64,000 nt of DNA from Burkholderiales bacterium RIFCSPLOWO2_02_FULL_57_36 (GTDB taxonomy: Bacteria > Pseudomonadota > Gammaproteobacteria > Burkholderiales > Burkholderiaceae_D). The stretch's first letter is position 1. Each line of letters starts with the position of its first letter. The notes beneath the pieces are model-generated. The model ran no database searches. It had not been told where the DNA came from and saw nothing but the letters and a program-made list of their open reading frames with translations. Shown here one piece after another: positions 19,286 through 28,468 of the stretch. Position numbers and translations under genes: made by a program. The stretch spans positions 1-64,000 of the forward strand of contig MESE01000047.1 of assembly GCA_001770855.1 (NCBI GenBank), given 5' to 3'.

Positions 19286-20851
19286 TCAGCGATTTTTCTG
19301 CTCGTCCTGCATTTCTTCGCGAAAGCGTGCCTTGAACTCCCGCTCCCGGGCATCGATCACCGCCTGATCGTAAAACGATGCATCCGGCGCACGCCGGGCA
19401 ATCGTCAGCTGATCGATCGCTGCCGGCAGACTTCCGGTTAAAGCGTACGACTCCGCCAATGCCAGGTGCTGTAGCGCCTGCTTGCCTTGCGCGGCATAGG
19501 CTTTGGCCAATTTCGTCTGCAATTGCGGCTCCTGCCGATACTGTTGCGCCTGGTCGCGCAAGAAGCGAATCGCATCTTCATGGCGCGCCGCGGCAAGAAG
19601 CGCATCCGCATATTGATGCGCGATGCCGCGTGATAACGGATATTGCATCCGCGCCGCTTCCGCGTCCTTCAGCGCGTCGGCGCCGCGATTGACAGACAGT
19701 TTTATATCGATCGCGAGGTTGGCCAATATCGAGGATTTTGCAAGATCCGGCGAACCCTTCGCAAGGTTACGAGCCTCCTGCAACAGGGCCTGCGCTTTTT
19801 CGAAATCCCCTTGTTTGTACGCAATCAACGCAAGTCCGTATTTGGCAGCAATTAATTGCGTCTGGTTTTTTTGCTGCAGTTGACTATCGAATGCCGTGGA
19901 CACATCGCGCAACCCTTGCGGCGAATTAGCCTGCAATACGCGTACGCGCGCGCGTATCAATTGAAAATCCAGGCTGTCGACACGTTGCTTGTAACGCTGA
20001 TCACGCGTACGAGCCTGAATATCGGCAATACGCTCGGTCGTCATCGGATGGGAACGTAAATACGGCGGCGCACTATCGGAATGAGAGCGGGAAGCCGTCT
20101 GCAGCCGGCCAAAGAAAGCGACCATGCCCGAGCTGTCGAAACCGCCCTCCCGCAAGATCTGCAAACCGACGCGGTCGGCCTCACGCTCGGCATCACGGCT
20201 GAAATCGAGTTGCCGCTGTATCGCAAGCCCTTGCCCGCCCATCATGAGCGCCGCTGCGGCATCCGGACTTGAACGCGCGGCCAACGCACCCAACACCATC
20301 GACGCCAGTGGAATCAATGCATCCTGCCGCTGGTTACCCAGCATGCGCGCGATATGCCGCTGCGACACATGCCCGATTTCATGGGCCATGACCGATGCCA
20401 ATTCCGACTCGGTCTGTGCCGCGAGTATCAACCCCGAATGCACGCCAATGAACCCGCCGGGCAGCGCAAACGCATTCAACGCCGGATCGCGTACTGCGAA
20501 AAAGAAAAAGTCGTATGTGGCTTCGCCGCGCACCTCGGGAGTTGACACAACCAAGCCCGCGCCAAAATTATTCAGATATTCAAGTGTCGGCGCATCATCC
20601 AGATAATCGCGGTCACGCCGGATCTCGCGCATGATTTGCTCGCCTAGCTTGCGTTCCATCAGGGGGGAGAGGTCGGAGCGTTCGGTGCCGCCCAGACTTG
20701 GCAAACTTTGCGCACTGGACAGCGGCGAGACGACTACAGCTGATAAAAAAACTAACATAGTACCTACGTTCGTAATCAATCGATGTGAAACCGATCCAAA
20801 CGTCTGCCATATTAGCTTCCTAACAGATAATGAAAAAGATTTTTGATTCAT
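19286..20851 (-). CDS. bepA: Periplasmic M48 metalloprotease with TPR repeats (BepA-like)
   Basis: A 521-residue protein. A hydrophobic stretch ending PLSSAQS (about 33-49) is a likely signal peptide; an internal ATG at residue 32 is an alternative start that would give a more usual signal length. The zinc motif HEIGH is at 157-161 with the third ligand in SRDAEREADRVGLQI. The C-terminal half is helical TPR-like (AKYGLALIAYKQGDFEKAQALLQEA). BepA-type proteins assist LptD assembly and degrade stalled outer-membrane proteins. It faces the preceding gene convergently. Confidence 0.88.
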   Translation of the reverse strand: MNQKSFSLSVRKLIWQTFGSVSHRLITNVGTMLVFLSAVVVSPLSSAQSLPSLGGTERSDLSPLMERKLGEQIMREIRRDRDYLDDAPTLEYLNNFGAGLVVSTPEVRGEATYDFFFFAVRDPALNAFALPGGFIGVHSGLILAAQTESELASVMAHEIGHVSQRHIARMLGNQRQDALIPLASMVLGALAARSSPDAAAALMMGGQGLAIQRQLDFSRDAEREADRVGLQILREGGFDSSGMVAFFGRLQTASRSHSDSAPPYLRSHPMTTERIADIQARTRDQRYKQRVDSLDFQLIRARVRVLQANSPQGLRDVSTAFDSQLQQKNQTQLIAAKYGLALIAYKQGDFEKAQALLQEARNLAKGSPDLAKSSILANLAIDIKLSVNRGADALKDAEAARMQYPLSRGIAHQYADALLAAARHEDAIRFLRDQAQQYRQEPQLQTKLAKAYAAQGKQALQHLALAESYALTGSLPAAIDQLTIARRAPDASFYDQAVIDAREREFKARFREEMQDEQKNR

Positions 20852-21023
20852 GCTTCCATAATACCTGCAACAAGCCGGCGCCTCCTTTTAGCTTTTGTTT
20901 TCTCAACGCTTTAACACCAATGTAGACGCCGAAAATGCTAAAACTGACGAAATTCAGAATCGCAATTTAAGTTGCAACATCTCGTTATTCTTTAAAGAAA
21001 GTTGAGGCGCTATTGGCTTCACA

Positions 21024-22790
21024 TTATTTGCAGAAAGATGAAGCCGGTGCAGGCAATCGCATAAAAACCTTTCTAAATTTTTCTGATTCTTTTTCGGCAC
21101 GTTGACCCCATTCCTGATGTAGTTCCACATAGCCACATCCGAATAATTGTTTAGCCGCCAACAACTTATCTACCGCTTTCTCCGGCTGATCATTCAACGT
21201 ATATATTAATGCTATACGCCTCAGGTTCGGTAGATAACCAAAGCGCTGCGCCACCCGTTCCATAAAAGCGATTTTCTCCGGAGGCATTTCTTCGCGCGCC
21301 TCGGTCTTTGAAAATTCCAGATGATCATGATACTGCGCGGAGATCGTAAAATCAGATCTGTGGTTAACGGCACCTCCTACTCTTGTCCAGCCCGCTGATT
21401 CCAATGCCTGCTCGCGAAAAGCGATAACCACGCTCCGATAATCAATAGCGGTCCCAATAAACAGTGCGCACATTAAAAAGAAGACGCCGGCTGAGTATGT
21501 CCGCGATACGCTCAAGACACGTGACCCGAATTGTTCATGATGGACCATTCCCACCAGCAACGCAAAAGGCAGCAGCACGTAGGCATACCATAATGGAAAT
21601 TCCACCATACTGTGCATGAGCACCGCCATCAAACAGAGTGTGGCAAATCCTATCTCGGGGCTGATTTTCCGGCGCAGGCAACTGGTAAAAAGCCAGTAGC
21701 TCAAAATTCCGAATACTAATAGCGTAACGGGCCACCCCAGTTCGGCAGCAAAATTCAGCACGATATTATGAGCATGATTGGAATGAATGCTTGGCGCATG
21801 GCTGGCGGCCAATATTTGCTGCTGTGAAGAAAATTCACCCCAACCGGCACCAAACCAAGGATGTAACGCGCTAATCTTCCAAGCCAGTTCAAAGAATACC
21901 AGCCGCTCCGAAGACGCGCCTGCGGCCACACGTTCCGCTGCAGAGGGCGTGGATAAATTCATTAAAAAGGACGCTATTGCAGGCAGCGTTACAACCATTA
22001 AGGCATAGCTTAAAACAAAGCCTCCAATTAACCATGCCGACACTTTTCTAAAGCCTACTTTTTTCTGGTAGAAAAGCAATAACGCTGAAAAAACTGGAAC
22101 GATAATCCACCCGGTTCTGGATTGTGTGAGAGTCAGTCCACACAACATGATTAAAGTTATTCCAATGGCAGTAGCAATGCGTAGACGCCTAGCCTGATAT
22201 AACCACCAAGTAGAAGCAATCGAAAGGCATAGCAGAAGCGCAAGCTGATTAGGTTGCCCTATGTTTGCATAAGGACGAGGAGCCATACTTGCACTATGTT
22301 CAAGCTGAAGCACGAAAGGAATATTCGTTTCCATGCCAAAAAATTGTAGAAACGCAATTGCGACTGATAGTAGTCCTACTGACAGATATGTGTACGTCAA
22401 TGTAATGCAGATCCGGGTTGAGCCTTGCTTTTGTGCTGCAACACTCGCTCCCAGTAAAACTGCTATCGCAGCGATCAAAAAATAAGCAATTGGATAAATC
22501 ACATCTGAATCAATACGTACGATACCGAATATTATTTGCATAATAATAAGCACGGCCAAGCTTAAAGGCAGCGCCGCTATCCAAGGAATCTGAACATTCA
22601 GATTTTTCCCATTCCCGATTAGAGCGACGGCAATTATTACCCCGAGAATAGCGACAGCATCGTTATAAAATATAAGAATGGGCTGTGTATATAATGGCAG
22701 CAATTGTGCCAGTCCCAAACATACTGCAAACGTAATTAAAGGTTTATCACTTTGTTTATCTTTAAGAATGGGTTCCATACTAGGCATCAT
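21024..22790 (-). CDS. O-antigen ligase / PglL-type protein O-oligosaccharyltransferase
   Basis: A 588-residue integral membrane protein with about a dozen helices. YANIGQPNQLALLL, TQSRTGWI, SNHAHNIVLNFAAELGW (conserved His of the Wzy_C loop) and HSMVEFPLWYAY match PglL-type ligases, which move lipid-linked glycan onto pilin or other proteins in the periplasm. The soluble C-terminal ~150 residues resemble the Wzy_C_2 tail. It lies 187 bp downstream of the pilin gene, beyond a terminator, on the same strand; this suggests that the pilin is its substrate. An O-antigen ligase role cannot be excluded. Base composition is AT-richer than in the nearby housekeeping genes. Confidence 0.82.
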   Translation of the reverse strand: MMPSMEPILKDKQSDKPLITFAVCLGLAQLLPLYTQPILIFYNDAVAILGVIIAVALIGNGKNLNVQIPWIAALPLSLAVLIIMQIIFGIVRIDSDVIYPIAYFLIAAIAVLLGASVAAQKQGSTRICITLTYTYLSVGLLSVAIAFLQFFGMETNIPFVLQLEHSASMAPRPYANIGQPNQLALLLCLSIASTWWLYQARRLRIATAIGITLIMLCGLTLTQSRTGWIIVPVFSALLLFYQKKVGFRKVSAWLIGGFVLSYALMVVTLPAIASFLMNLSTPSAAERVAAGASSERLVFFELAWKISALHPWFGAGWGEFSSQQQILAASHAPSIHSNHAHNIVLNFAAELGWPVTLLVFGILSYWLFTSCLRRKISPEIGFATLCLMAVLMHSMVEFPLWYAYVLLPFALLVGMVHHEQFGSRVLSVSRTYSAGVFFLMCALFIGTAIDYRSVVIAFREQALESAGWTRVGGAVNHRSDFTISAQYHDHLEFSKTEAREEMPPEKIAFMERVAQRFGYLPNLRRIALIYTLNDQPEKAVDKLLAAKQLFGCGYVELHQEWGQRAEKESEKFRKVFMRLPAPASSFCK

Positions 22791-22896
22791 TTATTGGACT
22801 CAATTCGAAATAATTTCATTCTTAAAAGCAAAAAAAAACGAATTATTTAGCTTATAACATTACCTGTTATTCCTCTTAATATAGATTCGTTTAATT

Positions 22897-22924
22897 AAAA
22901 AAGGGACTTCATTCGAAGTCCCTT
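22897..22924 (-). terminator. Terminator after pilin gene
   Basis: The arms AAGGGACTTC and GAAGTCCCTT (22901-22924) pair perfectly around ATTC; on the minus strand they are followed by a T run. The site is ~55 bp past the pilin stop and separates its strong transcript from the ligase gene. Confidence 0.88.
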
Positions 22925-22977
22925 GATTTCCTACTAAAATTGCATTTTTATTACAAACGCATATTCAACATGCCGAA

Positions 22978-23442
22978 TTATCGACCGGCGGTTTTGACAA
23001 TTTTGGTAGGAATAGTATCGGAACCAGTTTTAGTATATATAAAGTTTGTACCAGAGACATCAAGAGTTCCATCAGCTTGGAACTTGTAACCACCTACTTC
23101 TGTTGTCCCATCGAACTCAAGTCGAATTGAACTTGCGGTCGGAGCTGATACGAGAAGAATAGAGCCATATTTTGGTGTAGGCCAAGCTGTTGCGTTTGGA
23201 AGGGAGCTAGCGAAAGCAGCACATTCAGTGGTTATCCCAGCATTATTCTGTATGCATTCCGCAATTCCCAATTTCGCCCCGTTCAAGCCAGAGATATTGT
23301 CACCCCATTTAGCACGGGTAATATAGTCTTGATACTGCGGAATCGCAATTGCTGCCAAAATACCGATAATCGCAATCACGATCATCAATTCGATCAGTGT
23401 AAAACCACGCTGTGCACGTTGTATCATTTTCATTGATTTCAT
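22978..23442 (-). CDS. pilA: Type IV major pilin
   Basis: A 154-residue prepilin with leader [13 protein letters not shown] cut before [20 protein letters not shown], so mature residue 1 is Phe and Glu5 is present. The start at 23442 follows GAGGAG with 7-base spacing. The globular part has two cysteines ten residues apart ([13 protein letters not shown]), just after the N-terminal helix. There is no C-terminal disulfide loop of the classical type IVa kind; the chain ends KIVKTAGR. Assembly genes are not in the window. A sigma-54 promoter precedes it and a glycan ligase follows it. Confidence 0.95.
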   Translation of the reverse strand: MKSMKMIQRAQRGFTLIELMIVIAIIGILAAIAIPQYQDYITRAKWGDNISGLNGAKLGIAECIQNNAGITTECAAFASSLPNATAWPTPKYGSILLVSAPTASSIRLEFDGTTEVGGYKFQADGTLDVSGTNFIYTKTGSDTIPTKIVKTAGR

Positions 23443-23491
23443 TTTGTTTCTCCTCGGGATAAACAGGCAGGACTTGCCTTGGTTATGATGC

Positions 23492-23507
23492 AGCAATTGT
23501 CATGCCA
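23492..23507 (-). promoter_or_regulatory. Sigma-54 (-24/-12) promoter of pilA
   Basis: The minus strand reads TGGCATGACAATTGCT: TGGCA at -24 and TTGCT at -12, with exactly ten bases between the GG and GC pairs as RpoN requires. Transcription would start about 40 bases before the pilA ATG. RpoN/PilR control of the major pilin is established in other type IV pilus systems. Confidence 0.88.
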
Positions 23508-23569
23508 AGAAGAAATATTTGTGATTTTGAATAAAACCAAAAATTCCGTGTCTGAATTACGAGAAATTC

Positions 23570-23612
23570 GACAAAACCGGACAAAAATTGTCACCCTCTG
23601 TCAAAATTTGTC
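23570..23612. promoter_or_regulatory. Phased TGTC/GACA array upstream of pilA (likely PilR enhancer)
   Basis: GACA occurs at 23570 and 23580 and TGTC at 23589, 23599 and 23609; the two inner sites form a dyad GACAAAAATTGTC. Repeats of each type are spaced exactly 10 bp, placing them on one helical face. The array is about 90-130 bp upstream of the expected start, where PilR sites with a TGTC core lie in Pseudomonas. A further TGTC is at 23549. The binding protein is inferred. Confidence 0.6.
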
Positions 23613-23690
23613 TTTACAAGCATTTTTAAGGTGCGAATGTAAATAAAATAATATGCTTAGAATTTAATCCATCAAGTATGGGACTTGTAC

Positions 23691-24368
23691 TTAGTAAAAT
23701 AAAAACTTTATTCGAGCCCCAACCAAATCGATCACATCACCGTGCGCCATGTTACAAGCGTTCGCACCGATCGAATGGCCATTAAGCAGTGGGTAAACAG
23801 TTCCTTCAACATGGGCCAGATAATATGCTTGTGCAATCCGTGCAATAGCGGCTACTTGCAGGCCAGGTTGGCCCAAGGTAGTTAATGGTTTAGTAAGATC
23901 TATTTGTTTGCCTGCGCATGCACCATTTAGTAATTTGATCGCACAACCGGAACGCGAATTAACGCTCGGCGCTACCATTGCCCCCCGCATATTCGGATAA
24001 GGACTATCAAGAAGAAGATCCAAGCGAATGTCCTGCGTCATCGGAGCACTCGCTGCGTGCGAATTTTCTTCGCCCCCATAGATTTCGGCGATATACCGTA
24101 ATCTGTACTCCGCCAATTCAACGACATCCTGATTCTGCAAAAAATGCGTCTTGATTGGCTGTCCGTTTACCTGGACTCCATTGGTGCTATTTAAATCTTC
24201 AAGCACTGCTTCACTGAAGTTTGTATGAATTACCGCATGCTCGCCGCTGATTGCGATATCTTCGATGACGACATCGTTATGGGGGCGGCGCCCGATAGTG
24301 ACACGCTCTTTTACAAGAACGATTTCTTGCAATATCTTGTCGCCCTTGGTCAGGATGATTTTTGCCAT
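23691..24368 (-). CDS. FHA-domain protein
   Basis: A 225-residue cytosolic protein. Residues ~20-75 form an FHA phosphothreonine-binding domain with VTIGRRPHNDVVIED, SGEHAVI and LNSTNGVQVNGQ. The second half (about 135-225) looks like another, degenerate FHA-like fold, with ...TTLGQPGLQVAAI and LNGHSIGANACNMAHGDVIDL but without the SxxH core. Its ATG is 7 bp after the stop of the PP2C phosphatase gene, so the two form an operon. No Ser/Thr kinase gene is in the window. Confidence 0.88.
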   Translation of the reverse strand: MAKIILTKGDKILQEIVLVKERVTIGRRPHNDVVIEDIAISGEHAVIHTNFSEAVLEDLNSTNGVQVNGQPIKTHFLQNQDVVELAEYRLRYIAEIYGGEENSHAASAPMTQDIRLDLLLDSPYPNMRGAMVAPSVNSRSGCAIKLLNGACAGKQIDLTKPLTTLGQPGLQVAAIARIAQAYYLAHVEGTVYPLLNGHSIGANACNMAHGDVIDLVGARIKFLFY

Positions 24369-24375
24369 GTTGTGG

Positions 24376-25209
24376 CTAACCGGCTTTGGCCTGTCTAAGC
24401 CAATTCAGTATGCGTGCGATCGGTCCCCGATATTCCGTTTCTTCTGATTGCACTCTGATCAAAATAACAGAAATGTTATCGCGCCCGCCGTTGTCGTTGG
24501 CTTTTTTTATGAGCTCATCACATGCGGCTTCCGAACTTGCATCTGCCGTAATTATGGTGTCGAGTATCTCCTGCTTCGACAGCATGTCGGACAAACCGTC
24601 GGAACACAGTATGTAAATGTCGCCCGGTTCGGTTTGATGTTCGTGAATCTCGACGTCGATGTCATAGTCCACTCCCATGGCTCTGGTAATCAGGTTGCGG
24701 TTCCGCGCGAATTGCGCGCCTTCCTCACTGACCAATCCGGCATCAATCTGCTCTTGCAGCATCGAATGATCGTGCGTGATTTGAACTATTTCACCTTTTC
24801 GCAAGCGATAAGCCCTGGAATCTCCGACATGCGCAACGGTGACTCTATCGTGATGGAATAGCGCGACCACCAGTGTGGTGCCCATGCCGGTATTTTCCGG
24901 ATTGATGCGAGCTGCCTCGAAAATCGATTCGTTAGCATGAATAATCGATTCGACCAGCATCTGTTGAATACGCTTGCCGCGGTTTAATCGTATATCCCAC
25001 TGCTGAGTGTGCAAACGTTGTTCAAGCGATTCCTTGAGCACCGAAGTTGCAATTCCGCTCGCCACTTCCCCGGCGTTATAGCCGCCCATGCCGTCTGCAA
25101 GAATCGCAAAGCCGTAATCTGCGCTGATCGCTAGCGAGTCTTCATTATGCGACCGCACCAGCCCGGTGTCAGTCCTTGCGGCAAATTTGAGCTCGACTTG
25201 GTATGGCAT
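24376..25209 (-). CDS. PP2C-family serine/threonine protein phosphatase
   Basis: A 277-residue phosphatase. Metal-binding motifs are RSHNEDS, LADGMGGYNAGEVAS, VAHVGDSRAYRL, LCSDGLSDML and GGRDNISVILIRV, in the usual PP2C order. The start at 25209 (MPYQVELKFAARTDTG) fits the family; the frame extends 25 codons further upstream with no similarity. It should remove phosphate from proteins that its FHA partner binds. The target system is not visible here. Confidence 0.93.
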   Translation of the reverse strand: MPYQVELKFAARTDTGLVRSHNEDSLAISADYGFAILADGMGGYNAGEVASGIATSVLKESLEQRLHTQQWDIRLNRGKRIQQMLVESIIHANESIFEAARINPENTGMGTTLVVALFHHDRVTVAHVGDSRAYRLRKGEIVQITHDHSMLQEQIDAGLVSEEGAQFARNRNLITRAMGVDYDIDVEIHEHQTEPGDIYILCSDGLSDMLSKQEILDTIITADASSEAACDELIKKANDNGGRDNISVILIRVQSEETEYRGPIARILNWLRQAKAG

Positions 25210-25421
25210 GAAGATTATTCGCAGCGATCGAAAAGGGATGAATATTGCAATAGAAGTACAGACCGGTTTATCGCCTGAAATCAAACTGCCCGAATTGCGA
25301 CATCAGCACGGCAGAATGTGATCCAAACTAAATAACGCGATGTTAAACCTTATTTTGGTATTGTGTACAAAATGCCAATAATTTACTGCGAGGCCAGTGG
25401 GCTGTTATTCCACCCGTGCAG

Positions 25422-25450
25422 AAAATAATACGGGGAGCCTAAGCTCCCCG
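25422..25450 (-). terminator. Terminator after sucD
   Basis: CGGGGAGC and GCTCCCCG (25431-25450) form a perfect stem around CTAA, followed on the minus strand by TATTATTTTC. It is ~40 bp past the sucD stop. The rest of the 281-bp gap between sucD and the PP2C gene shows only AT-rich promoter-like sequence. Confidence 0.82.
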
Positions 25451-25490
25451 CAAGCAGACTATCACGTGTAGATTTTACCGATCGTCGCTA

Positions 25491-26372
25491 TTACAGAATT
25501 TTTTTCAGCAATCGTGCCATTTCCGAAGGATTTTTGGTGACGGTAATGCCGCAAGCTTCCATGATCTCCAGTTTGGCTTGCGCCGTATCTGCGCCGCCGG
25601 AAATCAATGCGCCGGCGTGGCCCATGCGTTTTCCTGCAGGAGCAGTTACGCCGGCGATGAAGCCGACGACCGGTTTCTTCATATTGTCCTTGATCCAGTA
25701 TGCGGCGTTGGCTTCGTCGGGACCGCCGATCTCGCCGATCATGATCACCGCATCGGTATCCGGATCGTCGTTGAACGCCTTCATGATATCGATATGCTTC
25801 AAACCGTTGATTGGGTCGCCGCCGATACCGACCGCGGACGATTGACCGAGTCCGAGCGCGGTCAACTGCGCGACCGCTTCATAGGTCAGAGTGCCGGAAC
25901 GCGACACGACGCCGATGCGGCCCTTCATATGAATATGGCCCGGCATGATGCCGATCTTGATTTCATCCGGGGTAATCAGGCCTGGGCAATTCGGCCCAAG
26001 CAGTAAAGTTTTGCTGCCGGCTTTCGCCATGCGGTCCTTCAACGCCATCATGTCGCGTACCGGAATGCCTTCGGTGATGCAAATCGCCAGATCGAGTTCT
26101 GCTTCGACGGCTTCCCAAATCGCGGCGGCTGCACCTGCAGGAGGAACGTAAATTACCGAAACATTTGCGCCGGTCTTTGCTTTCGCATCCCTGACGTTGG
26201 CAAAAATCGGAATGCCTTCGAAATCTTCGCCGGCCTTTTTCGGATTGACACCGGCGACGAAACAGTTCTTGCCGTTGGCGTATTCGCGGCACATACGGGT
26301 GTGGAATTGTCCCGTCTTGCCGGTAATGCCTTGCGTGACTACTTTTGTATCTTTGTTGATCAGAATCGACAT
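25491..26372 (-). CDS. sucD: Succinyl-CoA synthetase alpha subunit
   Basis: A 293-residue subunit with the CoA-binding fold VVTQGITGKTGQFHTRMCREY at the N-terminus, LLGPNCPGLITP, and the phospho-histidine loop KRMGHAGALISGG (His near 242). With SucC it converts succinyl-CoA to succinate with ATP or GTP formation in the citric acid cycle. It starts 17 bp after the sucC stop. Confidence 0.97.
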   Translation of the reverse strand: MSILINKDTKVVTQGITGKTGQFHTRMCREYANGKNCFVAGVNPKKAGEDFEGIPIFANVRDAKAKTGANVSVIYVPPAGAAAAIWEAVEAELDLAICITEGIPVRDMMALKDRMAKAGSKTLLLGPNCPGLITPDEIKIGIMPGHIHMKGRIGVVSRSGTLTYEAVAQLTALGLGQSSAVGIGGDPINGLKHIDIMKAFNDDPDTDAVIMIGEIGGPDEANAAYWIKDNMKKPVVGFIAGVTAPAGKRMGHAGALISGGADTAQAKLEIMEACGITVTKNPSEMARLLKKIL

Positions 26373-26389
26373 GTCTGTTCCTTGTCCTG

Positions 26390-27556
26390 TTATTTTCCGT
26401 TAGCCGCGGCGACCACTTTCCGCGCGGCTTCTTCCATGGTGTCGGCCGCAATGATCGGCAAGCCGGATTCGGCCAGCATTTTCTTGCCGATCTCTTCGTT
26501 GGTGCCTTTCATACGCACCACCAGCGGCACGCTCAACGACACGGCTTTGGAAGCGACAATGACGCCTTCTGCGATCACATCGCATTTCATGATGCCGCCG
26601 AAAATATTGACCAGGATGGCTTTCAATTCCGGATTCTTCAACATGATTTTGAATGCTTCGGTTACCTTCTCTGCTGAAGCGCCGCCGCCGACGTCAAGAA
26701 AGTTCGCCGGCTCGCCGCCGAACAATTTGATGGTATCCATCGTGGCCATCGCCAATCCGGCGCCGTTGACCAGGCAGCCGATATTGCCGTCGAGCGAAAT
26801 GTAGGCAAGATCAAACTTCGAGGCTTCGACTTCGGCGGGATCTTCTTCGTCCAGGTCGCGATAGGCAACGATTTCCGGCTGACGGAACAAAGCGTTGGCA
26901 TCGAAGTTGAACTTGGCGTCGAGCGCAATCACTTTGCCTGACCCGGTCAGGATCAGCGGATTGATTTCGGCCAGCGATGCATCGGTTTCCCAATAGGCTT
27001 TATACAGGCCTTGCAGTTGAGTGCGCGCATCGGCGATGGATGCCGGAGGAATACCGATCTTGGCTGAAATCGCATCTGCATCTACATCGGTCAGGCCGAC
27101 CGAGGGATCGATTGCCACCTTGTGAATCAGTTCCGGATGCTTTTCAGCCACTTCTTCGATATCCATGCCGCCTTCGCTGGATGCCATCAGAACGACGCGC
27201 TGGCTGACTCGGTCGGTGACCATGCTGACGTAAAGTTCTTTCTTGATGTCGGCGCCTTCTTCGATCAACAGGCGGCGCACTTTCTGGCCCTGGGGCCCGG
27301 TTTGATGCGTAACCAGCTGCATGCCCAAAATGGCATTCGCGTACTCCCTGACTTGCTCCAACGATTTGGCAACCTTTACGCCGCCGCCCTTGCCGCGTCC
27401 GCCTGCATGGATTTGTGCCTTGACGACCCATACCGGACCACCAAGCGTTTCCGCTGCCTTGACTGCCTCGTCCACAGTCAAGCACGGAATGCCGCGCGGA
27501 ACCGTTACCCCGAACTTCCGGAGAATTTCTTTACCTTGATACTCATGGATCTTCAT
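26390..27556 (-). CDS. sucC: Succinyl-CoA synthetase beta subunit
   Basis: A 388-residue subunit with an ATP-grasp domain ([34 protein letters not shown]) and the C-terminal [16 protein letters not shown] and [15 protein letters not shown]. First gene of the sucCD pair. A DUF2889-type gene lies 33 bp upstream on the same strand and may share its transcript. Confidence 0.97.
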   Translation of the reverse strand: MKIHEYQGKEILRKFGVTVPRGIPCLTVDEAVKAAETLGGPVWVVKAQIHAGGRGKGGGVKVAKSLEQVREYANAILGMQLVTHQTGPQGQKVRRLLIEEGADIKKELYVSMVTDRVSQRVVLMASSEGGMDIEEVAEKHPELIHKVAIDPSVGLTDVDADAISAKIGIPPASIADARTQLQGLYKAYWETDASLAEINPLILTGSGKVIALDAKFNFDANALFRQPEIVAYRDLDEEDPAEVEASKFDLAYISLDGNIGCLVNGAGLAMATMDTIKLFGGEPANFLDVGGGASAEKVTEAFKIMLKNPELKAILVNIFGGIMKCDVIAEGVIVASKAVSLSVPLVVRMKGTNEEIGKKMLAESGLPIIAADTMEEAARKVVAAANGK

Positions 27557-27589
27557 GCGAGCTTCCCCTCTGACGCAAATTGAAAAGTA

Positions 27590-28168
27590 CTAACTGGATT
27601 CGGACTCGTCGGGCTTGACGACCCAACGTGGATAATATTTGGCGACCGCGGGACCGTCGCTACGCAAGGCATGGCAGCGATCCAATTGAAATGGTTTGGT
27701 GCCTTGTGCATCGGCATCGGCGCCGTCGCGAGTTTTGAAAACATCACCGGCAAACGCTTGAACGACAGCCGTAGGCAAAATAGGCCCCAATTCTGTCAGA
27801 TGCGTACACCCGTCAATCCCGGACAGTCGTTCGTTGAGTTGCTGACGAAAGCCTTTCATCAGATTGAGCCCGATCAGGGATTTATACGCCGGACCGATCG
27901 TATTGCAGTAGCCGGGATAAGGCACGGCATCCGACACTGCCTCGGCATCGATGATCGTCATCTGAGTATTAATTGTGAGACGCAGCCAGAGATCGTGGAT
28001 CGGCATGCCGGCCGGACGCACGCCGGACGCGAGTTTCGCATCGCGGGTCTTGATATCTCTAATGCGGGCGTCGACATCCCATAGACCATCGTCGCGCGCG
28101 AACGCTTCGACCTCAATGGTTCGAGTGTGCTTCAGTGAGCGGCGAGACGCCGGTGGTGAAAGGGGCAT
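27590..28168 (-). CDS. DUF2889-type protein of unknown function
   Basis: A 192-residue soluble protein beginning MPLSPPASRRSLKHTRTIEV. It contains RDDGLWDVDARIRD, GMPIHDLWLRLTIN, CNTIGPAYKSLIGLNLMKGF and DGCTHLTELGP, a conserved pattern of Cys, His and Asp that I recall as DUF2889. No function is known to me. The ATG at 28168 was chosen; a TTG three codons upstream is possible. It sits just upstream of sucC. Confidence 0.78.
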   Translation of the reverse strand: MPLSPPASRRSLKHTRTIEVEAFARDDGLWDVDARIRDIKTRDAKLASGVRPAGMPIHDLWLRLTINTQMTIIDAEAVSDAVPYPGYCNTIGPAYKSLIGLNLMKGFRQQLNERLSGIDGCTHLTELGPILPTAVVQAFAGDVFKTRDGADADAQGTKPFQLDRCHALRSDGPAVAKYYPRWVVKPDESESS

Positions 28169-28468
28169 ATAAACCAATGCCGTGTGGAGCGGCCAAAAAA
28201 ATGCCGCACTTGCGTGTCGCTGCCGTAGCTTCTACGGTAGCAGCCGCTTATGCGGCGCTGCAAAAACCGTGAAAGTGTAGCATAGCTGTGGTTGCTATTG
28301 CATACCCAGTACTTGTACTAGCTGAATTTATTATGATGCGCAGAAACACAGTTGCGGCGGTTGCCGCAACGACGGCATCCAACGCTTGGCAGCATAAACG
28401 CGTTTGAGCATTCGAACGAAAGGGCAATACGGCGATGAAGATTGTCGGCACAGCCCTCGAGGTTTCGT
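28169..28468. other. Intergenic region with paired hairpins between recX and the DUF2889 gene
   Basis: Adjacent dyads lie at 28220-28242 (GCTGCCGTAG ... CTACGGTAGC) and 28243-28259 (GCAGCCGC TTAT GCGGCGCTGC). A GTG-started 39-codon frame at 28288-28407 (plus strand, hydrophobic start, basic end) is present but has no good ribosome site and no recognised family. No confident gene is seen. Confidence 0.4.

Noticed and set aside
28288-28407. GTG-started 39-codon hydrophobic frame
   Set aside because: No ribosome site, ordinary codon pattern for chance, and it lies in a hairpin-rich spacer; not called as a gene.
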